Origin: Sciurus carolinensis | Lineage: Eukaryota; Chordata; Mammalia; Rodentia; Sciuridae | Assembly (NCBI RefSeq): GCF_902686445.1 | Contig: NC_062213.1 | Location: forward strand, 58,568,491-58,632,490 | Reading direction: 5' to 3' | DNA length: 64,000 nt | Part shown: positions 34,383 through 46,675 of the stretch, one piece after another | How the letters are laid out: each line of letters opens with the position of its first letter | Position numbering within the stretch: position 1 is the stretch's first letter | Made by a program: the position numbers and the translations under genes | Notes under the pieces: generated by a model | The model's database searches: none | The model's input: only the letters and a program-made list of their open reading frames with translations | What the model was told of the DNA's origin: nothing

Positions 34383-36773
34383 TGAAGCTAAGACTGATGT
34401 GAATGATTCAAATGAGAATAGTATGAGGATAGGTTTTCTAGAACCAGAGTAAGAAAGATCTTTCTGACAAGACTTTCCAAGAAAAACCAAGAGGAGTTAG
34501 AAGCACATTGGTGATAGCAAGAATTTTGTTAAAGATGAGAGATAGATTAAATCCTTAAGAATTGTAGATATATCCATGCCAAGCGATTTGTTTAACAGAA
34601 TCAGATCAATTATATTCAGGTTCAACATCTTTTCGTAATCTATAATCCTTTCAACATACACATATAATTTTCTTTTATATGTATGTAATTTTTGAGTATG
34701 ACCTATTCTTGCCAATGTTCATTTAATCTGTGGACCTAAAATAGAACAGAGATTATAGTACTTAACCTGACATTCATGTAAAATGAGTACATGGACTACT
34801 TCATGTAAATATGTGAAAATTCTGAAACATGATAAAATTTTGTAATAATTCAGGAAATATTCTCATATCCAAAGAGTAGATATGTTTATTTACACAATAA
34901 CATTCACTCAGTCCAACTTTCCTGTTATTTTTCTCCTTCAAGAAAAAATAATAGTAGTAGAAAGATAATAGCAAAATAGTGAGGTTTTATAAATGCAATC
35001 TAATTGTGAATGAGGACCTGGGTGCAGGGTGAAAAATTAAGGGGCTTAAGTGGAATACATCAAATAAAAATGAAGAAACTTAAGTGTCTCAAAGATTTTC
35101 ATAGATTAAACAAATTTACCTTTGAAATAATCAGAAAAACAATTAAGATATTTATAAATGGTTTAATATCATTTCATATAGCATCATAATTTATTGACAA
35201 CAAATTAGTAAAGTCTTTGTTAAAAAATAAATTAAATGAAAGACAATCAGAATTACTGGAGTTTTACTAGACTATCTGGAAGTTAATTTTCCAAGTTTCT
35301 CTGTCTATGCTTCCAATTTCATTTCAAAGTTATCCAATGAGTATAAAAATCAAAGAAAGGTCTTCACCTGCCATAGTCTCCACATATTTGATCTCCAGAT
35401 AAGTACAAATTTATTTATACTTTATGTATCCTGTGGAGGTGTCTTCAGCAGACACTCTGAAAATGAGTAACTAGTATTTTCTCATTGGGATGTAAACATA
35501 ACTTTATAAACTTCATATACAATTACTATATTGATCATTTAAAACTATATTTTTTAAATTAAGGCAATATTTATGTAATAAAAAATCACATACTGCAAAG
35601 TGCAGTTGCAAGATTAAATGATTCTAATAGCAAATTTCATTTAAAAGGGTACAGTTACATATATATTTATGTAAATCATGTATTAAAATATCTTTTCTCC
35701 ATTGAAACAGCAACATTCTATTATAGACCTGAGCTATCAACAACAATCTTTGACATTGGGTACTTTAACTATCTTTATATTCATTAAACATGTGCACAGT
35801 GACTATTTTGTGGCTCTATCAAAAACAGAAATAAGACATGTTTTAATTATACTTATGTTACATCCTGCTTTCCCTAATACTAGTAACAATAGCCTGAATG
35901 TCTTTAGAAAACATCTATCTTCCATTCTTGAAAATCTATTTCTGATAACTTTGCTCTCTTAAACTCTCTCTTTAAATTTTTGGGTTCATCTACTTTATTA
36001 CTTTCTTTAGTCACATAATTTTACCTCTATATTTTCTTAATACCATCATTATTAAAAATTACTATTCATCTCTCTGCATTTATAAAAAAGGGAAATAATT
36101 ATGCTAGCAGTATTTGATAATAAAAGAGGTCCACAAGATTTTTATAATCTAAATTTTAATAATGGAAGAAAACACACTGGTCTGATGACATAAGTACAAC
36201 ATGGATCAGGTATATTCCTTAGGGGGAAAAAACATGGCGAAAAATAAGTAACTTAGAGAGGCCAGTTTAGTGTGAGAGGCGCAGTTGAATTCACTAATTC
36301 TCATTGAACTCAGGAGAGTTTAACTGTTTCCAATAGTGACTAAAATGAGAGAAAATGGAACATTTGGTGGAGTAGGTGGGAAGAAAACTTTGTCAACTAG
36401 GACTCAGGCTACAAGTAGTTGTCTTCATGTCATTCACTCTCAAAAAACACATTGAAAGAGTCGAATTACTGAAAATCATTCTATCCACCTTAGAAATGAT
36501 CAAATAGAGGTCAATTGCTCAGACCATGTAACAATCTAAAGGAAGTTTGGAAGCCATCTGAGCAGAGTAAAAGGAAATCACAGAGAAATAGAGAATAGGC
36601 TAGCTATTATACAAGCCACATGTAATGGAGGGCAAGGAGTTTCAGAAAATTTCAAGAAGCTACTACAATTTCCTTGTATTTAGTTTTCTTGTGATCTCTG
36701 GCTTCTGCTTTACCTAGCTTTCAGAAGACCTAATAAATGAATATCAATCTGCCAAATACTAGAAGAAGCAAAG
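34383..36773. other. Gene-free AT-rich sequence, nothing recognised
   Basis: No supportable gene or repeat. Confidence 0.45.
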
Positions 36774-36774
36774 A

Positions 36775-36793
36775 CAAAAAAAAAAAAAAAAAA
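36775..36793. repeat. Poly(A) run
   Basis: A homopolymer after gaagcaaagac; no SINE body attached. Confidence 0.85.
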
Positions 36794-37319
36794 CAAACAT
36801 CTTATCCTTAAAGAGCCTAAAACTGAACAATGGGGCTTCCATCCTCTTTATTCATTGACTCACTGATTCTATCCCTAGTGGCTTAAGATTCAGAAATGAA
36901 GGAAGGTCTATTTTAAGGTCCCTACCATGAGAACATTTGATTAGTAGGAGTTCTCCAGGGATAAAAAGATAGATAAAAGAAAATATTAGAGATAAGAAAG
37001 GATGCTAGTGGTTGATAGTAAGCACTGTGGGAAATCCTCTGGTGGAGGAAGGATGATCAATTAAAGTGCCAAATTTCTTAAGATAACAAAGAAAGAACAA
37101 GAATGTTTAAGCACCAGCAGTTTGAAGCTCCAAGATACTATGCCAATTGCTGACTGTCTTAAATCTGGAATCAGTGTAAAAATATAAACAAGCCTCACTA
37201 AATATTATTTTAAGGAACAGAAAATAAAATAGTACATTGTAAATTACCAATTTTTAACTGCACAGAAAACTTTCCCTTTAATTCAAAAACAAAATTTTTA
37301 AATAGATTTTTAGGATTTC

Positions 37320-37850
37320 CAGATCATGCATTTATTTACCCAGCCTCCAAAAAAATACAATAAAATACAGAAAAGAATAAATAAAAAGAGATGGTAGAGC
37401 AAATGAAGATAAAATCTTGACACTGTACTGAGTTTAAAAAAATTACAGAAGGAACTAAACACATGAAAGTGTAGAGAAAGGGGACAATAAGGATTGGTGT
37501 ATACCCAGGTAATAATAGCAGTGCATGGTTGTTCCCATTCCACAGCTGAAGGGCAAGAGGAGGGAGTGTTGTCTCTGGGACTTGAGTAGAACTGGAGATG
37601 CAAACCAGGAGCATCTGGACTCAAGCTGTGGCCATTGTGAAATGCAGCCACTGCAGGGATCCCTTCCAGGCAGGGAGACCTCCCAACCTGACTCATGGCC
37701 TCCTCATTCTTCATGCCGGTACTTCCCACTGGCCAAACCGCAACCAACCAGAAGCTGGAATGAAGAGGAGTTTGCATAATGCAATGCACAGAAGTCAGCC
37801 TCCTGTGTTGTAGAAACAACAGAGCAAGATGAAATAAATGATCTAGGAAT
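37320..37850. mobile_element. Unassigned old interspersed repeat, GC-richer island
   Basis: About 500 bp with higher GC than its surroundings. The block cttcccactggccaaaccgc, aaccaaccagaagctggaat and agtcagcctcctgtg resembles a common old mammalian repeat I cannot name with certainty. Frames of 60-184 aa exist on both strands, but none shows a protein motif and they contradict each other, so I do not call a gene. Confidence 0.4.
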
Positions 37851-40273
37851 TCAGAAAATAACACAGATTAACCAGGACACAAGGATGAACAGATTTCATC
37901 TTCAGTTTTTCTTTACCTGCTGTGGGTGGATTAGTAATCTTTCAAATTGGCTAGTCTGAACTCCATTTCTAAGAATTCATTATCTTTTGTGTTTCCAGTT
38001 AGGATAAGGCAAAAAAGAGAGACTCTGTGTTATCTGGAAAGCAGAGTTGAAGTGACCACCATTCTGTAGCTCACAATGTTGTTACCTGTCTGCTGACTCA
38101 CCTGAGCAGAGCCGGGGCTGTAACTCTTTATTCTATTTGTCATATTTCCTGCTGGCATTTAAAAATTCTCAAACCAAAACTGAAGTGGAGAAGGCATATT
38201 AGGGAGATAACTGAAATTTTTCTAGTTTGTTTGCTGGGTTATGTGCTATCTGTACAAAATCCCTTTTCAAGAGAGGAAGTTCTTAAATTCAATACTATTG
38301 GTGTACAGAGAACACAGTCCCGCATCTTTATGTGAAATACAATACTCTCACTGTTAGGTCTAGATATGGATCCTTATGAGTCAATGACCTGTAAATAGAA
38401 GATAAATTAACAATCTCTATACCCATGATATAGAGTACTGTAGAAATAAGATTGCTGAAATTCCACTTCTTATTATTTGAAAATAGAATAAGGTATTCCC
38501 CCAACAATTTTTATTTTCCATTGGATAGGAATCACAGAAACAATATTCCTTATCAATAAAGAAAGTTCCTGATGTTAGTTATCAGTGAAAAAAAGTTCCT
38601 GATGTTAGTCTATTGGCAAATTAACTGTGATTAGCTTGCAGAGAGATGCTCTGATTTTATTGTATCCTCCAGTTCAGTAGTTAGGGATTCTTGAGAGGTG
38701 ATCTGATCACACTTCTGTAAATCAAGCTTGTGGTTTCTCTGATAATCTAACTGCTTCAAAAACTTAATGGAAATTCAGCCACTCTGTTTCTGATCAATTC
38801 TATGTTGAAGTAAATGAAATCCATATTTGCTCTACAAATTCAGATATTTCAATTACTCTATTCTCTGTCTACCCTCCCCCCTTATGAAAAATAGATTTGG
38901 ATGAGAAGTTATAAGATTTTTAAACTGTGTTGACACCTATCACTGAGAAATTTACTTGCTTCAGTCAGTAAAACACAATCAATTGGCTTTTGTTTTCTTT
39001 TGACATTTGAGATTCCAAACTATGCAACTCAGTCAACTTATACTGCAAACTGCATGCAGACAGATTCTTTCAAATAGGGTAACCTCTATTCACTTTTGTC
39101 TCTATAAAAATATTTTTAAAGAATCACAACATCATTAATAACTTCTGGATATGCCGCTCTGCCACACCCACAACGAAATATCATCTACTTCAAAATGTCA
39201 ATAGTGCTGAGCTTGAGAAACTATTTTTGAGAATATGGGATATAAGAGATTCACCTATAAATATGAGAAATAAAACCGTAAAAGAGGCACCCCTGACCTT
39301 CACATTCATGGAGAAGATAGCCAACATCTCAGGAGAGCAAAGTTTAACAGAAGATATGATTCTGACAATAAAGTTCTTAACTCTGCTATATTATGTAAAG
39401 AAATTTATATTGCAGGCTATCTAAAAACCCTGTGGACATGACTTTTGATACTGGTTCCAGAAGTTTTCCTCAACATGGATATATTAATTAGATTGACTAG
39501 TTGAGGACCACTGAATTAGCAATAAAATCCCATCAGTTGACTATAAGAAAAATGCATATGCCCTACCAGTAGTAGGTCACTTACTTACTAGAGACTGATT
39601 AGTAAAGTAATAAAGAAGAAGAAAAACAATTATTTTGATGGATAGATGAACTCCAGAGTATATATACTAATTTAGTTATTTAATTTTCATTACACTTATG
39701 AAAAACTAGAATTTAATACTATGCATATTTCTTTGGGGAGTTTCATTTTTAATTAGATATGACTTGGGCTCACTCTTTTCCCACTGCTGAAATAATATAC
39801 AAACTTAGTATGAGTGTGTGTGTGTCTGTGTGTGTATTCACATAAAGTAGATTATTGTAATTGTATGTATAATTTTTATTTCTACATATATACACCAAGA
39901 TAGGTCTTCAGCAGAATACAATTAAATAAGAACAAAGGGCCATAGAAATTATTGCAATTGAATTTATCTTAAATTAAACATTTCAGCTTTACTTCTAGAG
40001 TTTGGTTTCAGTTTTATTTGCATAAACCTTCACTTAAATGAAATAAGCCTCATTTTGATTTAGAGTTTAAAATCAATGTACAGATGATAGTCCTAAACAT
40101 AAGCTATTGTTCCTAAGGTACTTTTTCAGGGATTAAGAAAAGTCTTCTAAAAGAACAATTATTTTAATAGAATCCTGTCATGATGTTAAGTGGCCAACTA
40201 AATTATTTTACTAACAGGGTATTAAGCCTTTTAGACCTAAATATAGTCTCAGAGATTTAAAAACAAACAAACA
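37851..40273. other. Gene-free sequence with a small duplication
   Basis: No gene recognised. An 18-bp direct repeat (aaagttcctgatgttagt) occurs at 38562-38579 and 38592-38609. A short (TG)n lies at 39808-39835. Confidence 0.45.
38562..38609. repeat. 18-bp direct repeat, 30-bp period
   Basis: aaagttcctgatgttagt occurs twice with starts 30 bp apart; the intervening 12 bp are not repeated downstream. Confidence 0.9.
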
Positions 40274-40285
40274 AAAAATATCTGT

Positions 40286-40379
40286 AGGGCTGGGGAGATA
40301 GCTCAGCTGGTAGAGTGCTTGCCTCGCAAGCACAAGGCCCTGAGTTCGATCCCCAGTACTGCAAAAAAAAAAAAAAAAA
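40286..40379 (+). mobile_element. ID-type SINE, near-intact
   Basis: Monomeric tRNA-derived SINE: gggctggggagatagctcag, then ctggtagagtgcttgcctcg, then gcacaaggccctgagttcga, ending tccccagtactgc plus A17. The A box (tagctcagctgg) and B box (gttcgatcc) fit pol III consensus. Flanking direct repeats aaaaatatctgta (left) and aaaaatttctgta (right) differ by one base. The low divergence implies a young insertion. Confidence 0.95.
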
Positions 40380-40394
40380 TTTCTGTAAATGAAA

Positions 40395-40546
40395 AGTAAA
40401 ATAAAGATTAAAAGGAAATAACATGTTTGTAAACCTCAAAACCAATTTGATTTAATAAGGCAAATTCAAATTTTTATATAATTAAAAATAATTTATAGCA
40501 AATAATCTATAGCAAAAAATTGAATATTTTCCTAAATATAGACAGA

Positions 40547-40547
<1 letters not shown>
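40395..40547. other. Unique AT-rich sequence
   Basis: Nothing recognised between the SINE and the CA repeat. Confidence 0.4.

Positions 40548-40584
<37 letters not shown>
40548..40584. repeat. (AC)n microsatellite
   Basis: Uninterrupted AC tract of about 37 bp; probably length-variable. Confidence 0.95.
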
Positions 40585-40586
<2 letters not shown>

Positions 40587-41695
40587 TAATTGGGTAAAAT
40601 TGCCAGAGTTGTATAATACAGAGTTTGCACAGGAAACAGTATGGAAGAAGTTTTGAGGAAAATTTAAGGACTGAGGCTAGTACACTTCTTAAGTGACTAT
40701 TGCAATAGTCCAAGCAAGAAATAATGAAGTGCTTAAATAAGAAAGAAGACAGTGGAATAGAAAGGAAGAAATTTGGGAGATTTAACTAACAAGAGATGGT
40801 GAATATTTACATGGTGAGCAAGGCAAAATCATCCAGGATGCTTTTCATTTCAGGGCAGGGCAGATTGGTAAACATCAAAATAAGGAATACAAAATGAGGA
40901 ATATAAAATACTGAATGGATTTTGTGGGAAAGTACTTGATTTTTTTTTTTTGAAGGAGAGAGCCCTAACATCTTTTTCCTCACGGACTCTTATATTAGTC
41001 CATTCTTTTTCATCTTCATGGTTCCCTTTTATGAAGCTGTTAATCAATTAGGTGTATATGTCAGCACTTTCTACTTGATTTTTTGACTTCTGACATCCAT
41101 GACCACCAAGATGATTGACATATACCATGATCATATTAATTTTCCTAAAACTTACCCATTTTATTAACTCAAGACTGACTCAACGGTAAATGGTCCCAGA
41201 GAGCAAAAGCCCTCAGAAATATTACATTCATAGAACTAAAACAAGAACAGTGGAGTTTATGCAGATATCTTGGAGAAATGATCTAGAAAAAGAGATGTTG
41301 AGTTTGTGTTCAGAATTCCAGACGTTTCCTAAAGATGGGTAGAAGCTATTGGAGTCTAAAAAGTGAGCAAGTAACATTACCAAGTATGTAGTTACAAAGA
41401 TTGGCCCAAGAAAGTAGGCCAATCAACAGCCTGCTTTAACTGTGCATCTTTCTTAGGAAAATATAAATATAAAAAAATTACATATATAGAAGACAGGAAG
41501 AGAAACCCAACATGTGCATATTGGCTATTTCTGGATAAGAAAATTTAAACATACACCAGAATACATTTTCCTGAAATGAAAAAAATATATATATTTCAAT
41601 CTATACTTGGAAGGAAAAAAAATTACAGGAAAATATCATTAAGGCATATCTTTTTAAAGTCATTGAATTTCAGGAATAAAGACTTCCAGTTGAAG
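40585..41695. other. Gene-free sequence, nothing recognised
   Basis: No supportable gene or repeat family. Confidence 0.45.
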
Positions 41696-42131
41696 TGGTA
41701 TAGTCAACTTTCTCACTGCTGTGATTAAATGATCTTACCAGCACAATTATAGAGAAGGAAAAGTTTATTTGAGGGCTCAAGGTTTCAGAGGTCTTAATCC
41801 ACAGAAGGCCAGCTCCATTCCTTGAGGCTTGAGGTGAGGCTAAACATCATGGTGGAGTGTGTGGCAGAGAGAAGCAGCTCACATGAGATCAGGAAGCAGA
41901 AAGAGAGAATCTGCTTGCCAGATACAAATATATACTCCAAAGTCATGCACTAATTCCTACCTCCTCTATCCACACCCTACCACTACAGTTCCCACCCAGT
42001 AAATCCCTCTCAGAGGATTAAGTCACTGATGGGGTTAATACTCTCACAACCCAATCATTTCTCCTCTGAACCTTCTTGCTTTGTCTCACACATGAGCTTT
42101 TGGGGAAAACCTTACATCCAAACCCATAACA
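41696..42131 (-). mobile_element. MaLR-type solo LTR
   Basis: Minus-strand element of 436 bp beginning tgttatgggtttggatgtaa at 42131 and ending gactatacca at 41696 (TG...CA termini). It contains the ERVL-MaLR LTR block order, with aagcctcaaggaatggagct near the middle and a caaataaacttttccttctc polyadenylation region about 60 bp before the 3' end. No internal sequence is attached. MaLR elements are non-autonomous and encode nothing here. Its right edge abuts a truncated SINE. Confidence 0.8.
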
Positions 42132-42312
42132 TAGGCCAATAATCTCAGTGACTTGGGAGGCTGAGGCAAGAGGAAAGCAAGTTCCAGGTCAGTTTGGTCA
42201 ATTTAGGAAGATCTATCTCAAAATAAAAAATAAAAAAAAGGACCAGGGGAAATATCTCAGTGGTAAATTGTCCCTGGCTTCAAGCCCCAGTACAAAAATA
42301 AATGGAGAAATA
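42132..42312 (+). mobile_element. Dimeric B1-ID SINE, 5'-truncated
   Basis: Lacks the first bases of the B1 head and starts within taggccaataatctcagtga, then cttgggaggctgaggcaaga. The ID tail (ggaccaggggaaatatctca) and an A-rich end follow. It directly abuts the LTR boundary at 42131. Confidence 0.8.
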
Positions 42313-42422
42313 AAAGAATAAAGACTTATACAGGCATTGGACAATAAGAGGATTTCCAGGAGGGAAAGACAAATTGGTGTCAGATGTTTCCACAACAGCA
42401 TCCAGGGAATGCTACATGTGAA

Positions 42423-42572
42423 GGAATAATGGGCATGATATCCAAGGGCACCTACTACATTCTGGAGGAAAGTGTGAACAAAGAATTTCATGTGCTACTA
42501 ACTTTTCCTGCCGTTCAAAAGGCAAAGGACATTTTCCAATATGAAATAACTAAGAGCCCAGGGAATAGAGTC
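42423..42572 (+). repeat. Copy A of an unassigned ~150-bp repeat
   Basis: Starts ggaataatgggcatgatatc and ends near agcccagggaatagagtc. About 83% identical by eye to 43592-43740, same orientation. The family is unknown to me. The following sequence (42620-42870) looks like an L1 3' end, so this could be part of an old L1 3' UTR. Confidence 0.7.
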
Positions 42573-42619
42573 CATGTAGAATTTTTTAAAAGGAAAAGTA
42601 AAGCTAGTGGAAGATAAAA

Positions 42620-42870
42620 GAGAGAACTCATAAAAAGATCATGTGGTAGTAAACTCCACCTTTAGGTATATCTATAAAGAAACAATTTGATAAACGATGA
42701 ATAAATAAAAAGAAAATCAGTGAAGTAGAGGAAGGGGAATAAGTAGAGGGAAAGAAGGAACACTGGGGACTGTAATTGTGCAAGTTAAATTCCATGCATG
42801 TATGATTATGTCAAAATGAACCCCTCTATTATGTATAACTATAATGCACAGTAAAAGCATAAAAACAGAC
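42620..42870 (+). mobile_element. L1 3' UTR fragment, diverged
   Basis: A purine-rich tract (gtagaggaaggggaataagt) followed by atgcatgtatgattatgtca and a tattatgtataactataatg ending resembles rodent L1 3' termini. No coding sequence remains. Confidence 0.55.
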
Positions 42871-43471
42871 CATGTGATGAACATGGAATCCAATGAAACA
42901 GAAATCTAAGTCTAATAACTATGGGTATTGTGACTCCACACAAAATATAAATCTGATAAACATGGACTTATATAAATTTATTAAAATTCTTGAAATGACC
43001 TTCTTTTCAATCTTTTGGCTTCCTCCTATTTAAAAAAAAAAAGGAAATTAGCAGGGGTGTACTTTCTTTTTTTCCCCATTCTAGCTTTGTTCTACCTTCT
43101 AATTACCTTACATTTACTAGGTGCATGTACGAGTATGTGCATGCACACACACACACAAATAGATACACCCTCTTCTAAAAACCAACCATGACTTTTAGAG
43201 GTAATGGAGATACAACCCACATAAGGAAGAGGAACATCTTCCTACACCTATTATCATCTGGTCAAATTCCCTTGCCCAAATCACAGGTAGTGCTGCACAT
43301 TATTTTGAAGAGTTATTTCATTTCCTTCCTGCTGATACATGAATAATGAGACCCATAACAATTTTGTGGAAAAATAGAACGATTTGCCTAAATGGGTTCC
43401 TTACTTTACTCAGAAGAGAAACCAAACAGGCCCTAAAGGTTAAAATTTCCCTTCACCCCTTCCCTTCTCTC

Positions 43472-43473
<2 letters not shown>
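42871..43473. other. Gene-free sequence, nothing recognised
   Basis: Spacer containing a short (CA)n at about 43144-43156; no gene. Confidence 0.45.
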
Positions 43474-43540
<67 letters not shown>

Positions 43541-43544
43541 CTAG

Positions 43545-43589
<45 letters not shown>

Positions 43590-43763
43590 AAGGAATAATG
43601 GGCACAATATCCAAGGGCATCTACAACATTCTGGAAGAAACTATGAACAAAGAATTTCATGCCCTACTAGGTTTCCCTGGCATTCGAATGACAATGGACA
43701 TTTTTCAATATAAATAACTGAAAGCCCAGGGAATTGGCTCTTAATTATATCTATCTATCTATC

Positions 43764-43801
<38 letters not shown>

Positions 43802-43964
43802 TAATATAATATTATATATATATATATAATATATATATATAGAGAGAGATAGATGTACATTATAAAAGAAAAATATTTTTCTTTATATATAAAAGATATA
43901 TATCTGTTTATATATAAAAGATATATATAAAGAAAAATATATCTATATATAAAGAAAAAAGTAG

Positions 43965-44009
<45 letters not shown>

Positions 44010-44011
44010 TT
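43474..44011. repeat. Compound microsatellite cluster
   Basis: (CT)n at 43474-43540, (TA)n at about 43547-43582, then copy B of the 150-bp repeat, then (TATC)n, (TA)n and (AG)n at about 43748-43802, further AT/GA repeats with self-complementary segments (for example around 43866-43886), and a final (TA)n at about 43976-44008. It is extremely AT-rich, able to form hairpins and likely unstable in length. Confidence 0.95.
43592..43740 (+). repeat. Copy B of an unassigned ~150-bp repeat
   Basis: Starts ggaataatgggcacaatatc and ends near agcccagggaattggctc. It parallels copy A at 42423-42572 in the same orientation, 1169 bp away. Both copies keep a partly open frame with related residues (GIMG, SKG, NKEFH, FQY), but copy B is stopped and neither has an identifiable domain. 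Confidence 0.7.
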
Positions 44012-45070
44012 TCTTCCTTTTTTCTTTTCCTAAATTTCCACTCATTGCTCTTTATAATCTGAAGGTAGACATTTATTTTCCTTCTTTCTACAACAAAATC
44101 AAAGTAGGGTTGTATTCTTACAGTTACTAGTAGTGGTACTTAACAGTTTCATTATACATTTTGAAGTATTAATTATCCACATGTACTTTCCACAGGCTAG
44201 AAGGCTTTTTTCCCCTAGACTCTGTTTGGTAAGCAATCCAGATCAAACTCATTAACTATTTGTGTTCCTTCCACTCCTGATGCAATAAATTACATTTGCA
44301 GTGTAAATTAGTATGTAAAACTTCGGATTTAATTAATTTAATTAATTTTTTTGATTTTGAGTCAAAGGTCATATCTTTAAGGAAAATTGGATGGGTACTC
44401 CCTCAAAGAAGAATTAAGAAGCATAAAGGCTATGACTAATATACCTTTGTAAACTCAAAATAAATGTTACAGATTTCATAGTAAAGATGATAATTTTGTT
44501 TTAGAGGAGACAAACTATGATTTATTTTTTCCAAAGTCACACAATTACTTGATACCCATATTCTATTTATATGACATAATAAAACCAGTTAATACCTATT
44601 TCTTTGTTTGCAAAATAATCATCAAATTTTAGCAAATAATGATATTAATTTTATCTATTTATAAATCATTTTTTTCTTATTGTTACGCTGGTTCCTCTCT
44701 CAGTCTGACATTGTTTTTATTTGCACTCTCCAATAGACATCTTCTAATGGCAATTGTGGGAATAATACCAAAAATATTCTGAGGTAGAATTCAGTCATTT
44801 CATGGATCTTTTGTTTGCTGTCTCAACTATCATTAATAAATCAATTGCAACTTTATAAGAGGAATGGGCTTGTTGAACTTATGCTTTATAGCATGAACAG
44901 TACTCTTACTATGCATATTTACCCTTTAAAAAATTAAATATTACCTTGATTTCTCCAGATATCTTCAGCTCCATAAAATGTCACCAACTTGTTTGCATAT
45001 TCAGTTATCTATGAAAATTTAACTTCCAAGGATATTGAGAATACAGATTCAATTATTGTCATTTCTGATC
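44012..45070. other. Gene-free AT-rich sequence, nothing recognised
   Basis: No supportable gene or repeat. Confidence 0.45.
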
Positions 45071-45453
45071 TGTATTAGTCATTTTTGTTATTATAACAAC
45101 ATATGTGAGGAAGGCTCCTTTACAGAGAAAACAAGTTTATTTAGCTCACAGTTTAAGAAGCTGAAAGTTCATAATACAGGCTCTAGCCAGGGTCTCCCAT
45201 GTTTACAACATATTATGGTATGAATCTGTATCAGTAGGTGTCTCTCTGGTCTTCCTCCCTCTTTTTATAGAGTCTCCAAGATTCAGTTGTGGAGACTCTA
45301 TCCTAACAACTTTATCTAATTCTAATCACTTTCCAAAGTGCCATATCTAAACATCATAGTCAAATTAAGTTTCCAACTTTAATACCTCACAATGAGAATT
45401 AAATTTCAATATAGGAAGCTTGGGAGACCCTCAAACCTTCTCCAAACCATACA
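45071..45453 (-). mobile_element. MaLR LTR (3' LTR of a decayed element)
   Basis: Minus-strand LTR: TG-type start at 45453 (tgtatggtttggagaaggtt) and end gactaataca at 45071. Antisense wording such as ttatttagctcacagtttaa and gtctctctggtcttcctccc follows MaLR LTRs. It adjoins MaLR internal sequence on its right. Confidence 0.7.
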
Positions 45454-46230
45454 TTTTCAGGGACCCACAAGATTTGTTCCCACAACATACAGTATAATCA
45501 CTGTATCTCCAATAGTTCCAAAGTATAAATCTGGTCTACCCTTCATTCAAAAGTCCCTAGTACAAAGTCTCAACTGAGACACAAACTCACTGCAGGTGTG
45601 AACCTATAAAGTCCAAATAAGATATCTACTTCCAGTAAACAATGGTGCAACCAAAATAGTGCATATACTACCATTCCAAAAGGGAGGAATAAGCAAGAAG
45701 ATACAAATAATCAGCCCTAAATGAGACCAAAATTCAAATGGGCAGGCATTAAATTATAAAGCTACAAATCGTGTAACTTGTGTACAATGCAGGTGAGGTA
45801 TGAGCCCCAAAGGCTTTGGGCTGCCCAGTCCCTACGGTTTTGCAGGTCACCGCCCAGATTCCTGGGGCTGCACCCTGATGTTGGTGACTTTCCCAGTAGA
45901 TGTGGCATGTTGCCAGTTGCTCTACCTTTCTGGTGTCTCCACTGAAGCTTCTTTCCCACAGCTCCACTAGACGTTGCACCACTGAATACTCTCTACAAGG
46001 TCCTCTGACCGGCAATAAACTTCTGTCTGGTTTCCCAGGCTTTCCTTTGAAATTTTAGTGAAATCCAGCATGGTCTCCTACTTCTTGAATTTTATGGACC
46101 TGAAAACTCAGTTCCATGTACACATCTAGGTCTGCCACTGGCATACGCCACACCCAGGCCTGCTTAGATCATGGTTGCAGCAATGGTAAGAGCACTTTGC
46201 CACAAAGCCAGAATCCCAGGGTAGCCCAGG
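45454..46230 (-). mobile_element. MaLR internal sequence, non-coding
   Basis: Antisense to the plus strand. Successive blocks (caaagtctcaactgagacac, aacctataaagtccaaataa, accattccaaaagggaggaa, aattcaaatgggcaggcatt, cacagctccactagacgttg, aataaacttctgtctggttt) follow the known MaLR internal region as I recall it from THE1/MST-class elements. No retroviral protein motifs are present, and the 60-90 aa frames here are incidental. The 5' LTR is not found to the right, so the element is truncated or decayed. Confidence 0.7.
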
Positions 46231-46499
46231 GTAGTCTCTTGAGCAAAGAGACTTTTTAAAATTTAGTTTGCATAAAGAATAACATTTTGAAATTCAAACC
46301 TTTCGTTGCCAACTACTTCCTTATAACCAACCAGTTCTACCCCCAAAACATACATAGGAGTGAGCATATACATCTTTTCATTGCTTGCATTATTTGCATG
46401 AGTAATCCATTCCCAGGACTGAATATGTAAAAAGGAAAGGAGGATATAAAAAAGGAGAAACCCTAATTCATTTCTCACAGAGTCAATTCAATATTTTAT
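46231..46499. other. Unique sequence, nothing recognised
   Basis: No gene or repeat recognised. Confidence 0.4.
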
Positions 46500-46675
46500 T
46501 TAACATGTACATACATAAAAACAATACAGTGAATCTCACCACCATGTACATTCATAAGAATGGGACTCTAACTTGAATAAGATATATTCCATGCATATAT
46601 AAATATATCAAAATGGATTCTGTTGTCATGTATACCTAAAAATATCCAATAAATTTTTTAAAATAAAATAAAATA
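46500..46675 (+). mobile_element. L1 3' end fragment
   Basis: catgtacatacataaaaaca, atatattccatgcatatata, aaatatatcaaaatggattc and caataaattttttaaaataa follow the pattern of rodent L1 3' termini with an (AAAAT)n tail. Confidence 0.5.

Noticed and set aside
34050..34385. A 111-aa frame
   Set aside because: Lies wholly within an old dispersed repeat whose block order I recognise.
37310..37864. A 184-aa frame on the minus strand with overlapping frames on the plus strand
   Set aside because: No domain, signal or splice context; the GC-richer stretch resembles an old interspersed repeat, and frames on both strands compete.
40286..40379. Possible tRNA gene
   Set aside because: It has A and B boxes but no complete cloverleaf, and it carries a poly(A) tail and flanking duplications: an ID SINE.
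43346..43717. A 123-aa frame with Ser-Leu and Ile-Tyr repeats
   Set aside because: Produced by translating the CT and TA microsatellites.
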